From Bdellovibrionales bacterium (GTDB lineage Bacteria > Bdellovibrionota > UBA2428): a stretch of 15,048 nucleotides of DNA. The position numbers were made by a program, and so were the translations under genes. Shown one piece after another: positions 13,653 to 15,048 of the stretch. The stretch is taken from contig JAFEAR010000150.1 of the NCBI GenBank assembly GCA_018266335.1, positions 1-15,048 of the forward strand, read 5' to 3'. The notes beneath the pieces were generated by a model. It saw only the letters and a list, made by a program, of their open reading frames with translations. It ran no database searches and was not told the origin of the DNA. How positions within the stretch are numbered: position 1 is the first letter of the stretch; the number at the start of each line of letters is the position of its first letter.

Positions 13653-14732
13653 ATGGCCGATGCCCCGTCTGAAGAACTCGTTGGATTGCAGGATTCCTAC
13701 GATCAAATTCATAAAATGGCGATTGGGGGCATGGCCGAAGTTTTTTTGGGTCGGCAAAAAAATCTGGACCGCCCCGTGGCCATCAAACGCATTCGCCCCG
13801 AGCTGCGCGCTAACAAAGATATTCAGGAGCGCTTTCGCCGCGAAGCCCGCGTGTCGGCCAACTTGCTGCACCAAAACCTAGCGCACGTGTACGATTACCG
13901 CCGCGTAGATTCCGACGCGTACTTAATTATGGAGTACATCGACGGCTTCGATTTGGCCGAGGTCCTCGAGCGCACGGGCGCCCTGCCGCTCGACATCGCA
14001 CTCATGGTGGGGGTGCGCATTCTGCACGGCCTGGCGTACGTGCACTCGCACGGCATGATCCACCGCGACCTCAAACCCGACAACGTGCGCATCAACACGC
14101 GTGGCGAAGTAAAAATCATGGACTTCGGCATTGCGCTCGATCCCTCGGAATCCACGCTCACTATGCCCGGAGTTTTGATTGGTTCCCCGCACTACCTCTC
14201 GCCCGAGCAAGTGACGGGCGAAAAGCTCGATCCCCGTGCCGACTTGTTTGCCTTCGGCATTACGCTCTACGAAATCGTCACCGGCAAGCGCCCCTTCTTT
14301 GAAACCAACACCGAGTCCGTGTACTCGCGCATCAAGAAGGCCGACTACATTCCGCCGCAAAACATTCGGCAGGATTTGCCGCCCTTCTTTACCACCGTGA
14401 TTGCCAGCTGCCTGCAGCGTACGCCCAGTCGGCGCCCCGCTTCGGCCGATGCGCTGGCCGCCACTCTGACCGAGTACTTGGTGAACAACTACACGCTCGC
14501 ACTCGAGCTCCGCACGCGGCAGTTCTTGTTGCAAGCGGGCCTACTGCAGGGCGATGCCTCGCGCATCGAGATTGTCGAGCGCACCTCCGTGCCCGAAGGC
14601 GGCTTCTTCGCGCGCATGGGCACCATGCTCGACAACGGCGTGCGCGCACTCCGGCGCCCAGCCGTGTTGGTGCCCTTCCTACTCGCCGTGGCCGGCGTAG
14701 CGGCACTCGCCGCCTATTTCCGCATGCGCTAA
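13653..14732 (+). CDS. Hanks-type Ser/Thr protein kinase with C-terminal membrane anchor
   Basis: This is a 359-aa membrane-anchored eukaryotic-like kinase. The kinase domain occupies about 15-280: a glycine-rich loop AIGGMAEVFLG (23-33), the ATP-binding K45 in VAIKR, catalytic HRDLKPDN (137-144, D139), DFG (157-159), an SPEQ variant of the APE motif, and a DLFAFGITLYE helix. A juxtamembrane stretch follows. One transmembrane helix (VLVPFLLAVAGVAALAAYF, about 338-356) leaves only a few residues beyond the membrane, so there is no extracellular sensor domain. All catalytic residues are present. It starts nine bases after xseA, so it is probably co-transcribed, though no clear ribosome-binding site is visible. 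Its stop overlaps that of the opposite-strand GGDEF gene. This is typical of Gram-negative lineages rich in such kinases. The substrate is unknown. Confidence 0.94.
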   Translation: MADAPSEELVGLQDSYDQIHKMAIGGMAEVFLGRQKNLDRPVAIKRIRPELRANKDIQERFRREARVSANLLHQNLAHVYDYRRVDSDAYLIMEYIDGFDLAEVLERTGALPLDIALMVGVRILHGLAYVHSHGMIHRDLKPDNVRINTRGEVKIMDFGIALDPSESTLTMPGVLIGSPHYLSPEQVTGEKLDPRADLFAFGITLYEIVTGKRPFFETNTESVYSRIKKADYIPPQNIRQDLPPFFTTVIASCLQRTPSRRPASADALAATLTEYLVNNYTLALELRTRQFLLQAGLLQGDASRIEIVERTSVPEGGFFARMGTMLDNGVRALRRPAVLVPFLLAVAGVAALAAYFRMR

Positions 14733-15048
14733 GTGCGTTTGAGTTTGTCTTCGTCGGGCCGTTCGGTTTCGCCGTGCACGTAGAACACGGCGCGGTTACG
14801 CCCTTGGCGTTTGGCCGCGTACAGGGCGCAGTCGGCGTCCTTAATTAAATCTTTGTAAGTCTGGTGGCGTTGAGCATCGAAGGTGGCCAGACCCATGCTC
14901 GCCGTCACGGAGAACTTTGTGCCCTCGTTGCCTTCGTGCACGGCCTGCTCGATGTTCGCGCGCAGTCGCTCCGCCGCAAGTCGCGCACCCTTTTCGTCGG
15001 TCTCGGGCATGGCAATAATGTACTCGTCGCCGCCATAACGCGCTTTTA
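14729..15048 (-). CDS. Diguanylate cyclase (GGDEF domain), 3' part of gene
   Basis: The C-terminal 105 codons of a gene running off the right edge. The signature RYGGDEYIIAMPET places the GGDEF-type active site (GGDEY here) at about 15007-15040 on the minus strand. Downstream family blocks follow: AAERLRANIEQAV, FSVTASMGLATF and ADCALYAAKRQGRNRAVF. The Phe-to-Tyr change at the last position of GGDEF is tolerated in known cyclases, so c-di-GMP synthesis from two GTP is plausible. The upstream sensory part is outside the window. The ATG at 15010 is internal, because the active-site residues lie before it. The stop codon overlaps the convergent kinase gene's stop by three bases. Confidence 0.93.
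   Translation of the reverse strand, partial: KARYGGDEYIIAMPETDEKGARLAAERLRANIEQAVHEGNEGTKFSVTASMGLATFDAQRHQTYKDLIKDADCALYAAKRQGRNRAVFYVHGETERPDEDKLKRT

Noticed and set aside
12567..13874. 435-codon open frame on the minus strand
   Set aside because: It lies antisense to xseA and the kinase gene, is His/Gly/Arg-rich with no domain, and arises from high-GC codon bias of the real genes.
13923..14534. 203-codon minus-strand frame
   Set aside because: It is fully antisense to the catalytic part of the kinase gene, whose motifs are unmistakable.

Overview
The window looks like the edge of a bacterial chromosomal accessory (defence-type) island lying against a conserved core segment. The core segment (about 12100 to the right end) is GC-rich. 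It holds a tRNA-Asp, the exonuclease VII large subunit gene (xseA), a membrane-anchored Hanks-type Ser/Thr kinase and the end of a GGDEF diguanylate cyclase gene. The kinase and GGDEF content would fit a delta-proteobacterial or Bdellovibrionota-like Gram-negative, but no lineage marker settles this. Left of the tRNA the sequence is visibly more AT-rich and consists of strain-variable cargo.

Layout, left to right. (1) 1-1238: an intact-looking IS3-family (IS407-group-like) insertion sequence on the minus strand, with OrfA/OrfB joined by an A-AAA-AAC slippery site; its left tip lies a few bases outside the window. (2) 1239-5829: a plus-strand module that the IS has broken into. It contains the C-terminal part of a beta-class-like DNA methyltransferase, an SF2 helicase fused to a C-terminal HNH nuclease, and a protein combining a Cas4-like PD-(D/E)XK/Fe-S nuclease with a DUF2779-type DEDDy exonuclease. 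I do not recognise this as a named system; it looks like a restriction or anti-phage module. (3) 6234-9269: assorted cargo. This is a DUF6508 protein, a GIY-YIG/DUF4357 protein, an unrecognised protein, an SRAP (YedK/HMCES) abasic-site protein overlapping it tail-to-tail, and a small membrane-anchored protein. (4) 9309-11736: a tightly coupled minus-strand operon. Its order is XRE regulator, 83-aa protein, 99-aa protein with a hydrophobic N-terminus, second XRE regulator, a small ORF, and a SIR2-like NADase-type protein. Four junctions are ATGA start/stop overlaps. The fifth has the same geometry but with GTA where the start codon should be. A 36-bp imperfect palindrome lies at its promoter. 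(5) 12108-12184: tRNA-Asp (GTC), with its 3' end facing the island, the classic side for tRNA-targeted integration.

The likely theme is genome defence. Group 2 would recognise, unwind and degrade DNA, with the methyltransferase as modification arm, now apparently split by the IS. Group 4 resembles a regulated SIR2 (NAD-depleting or signalling) effector operon with its own autoregulatory control. No integrase, CRISPR array or rRNA is visible in the window. All functional assignments are from motif reading alone.
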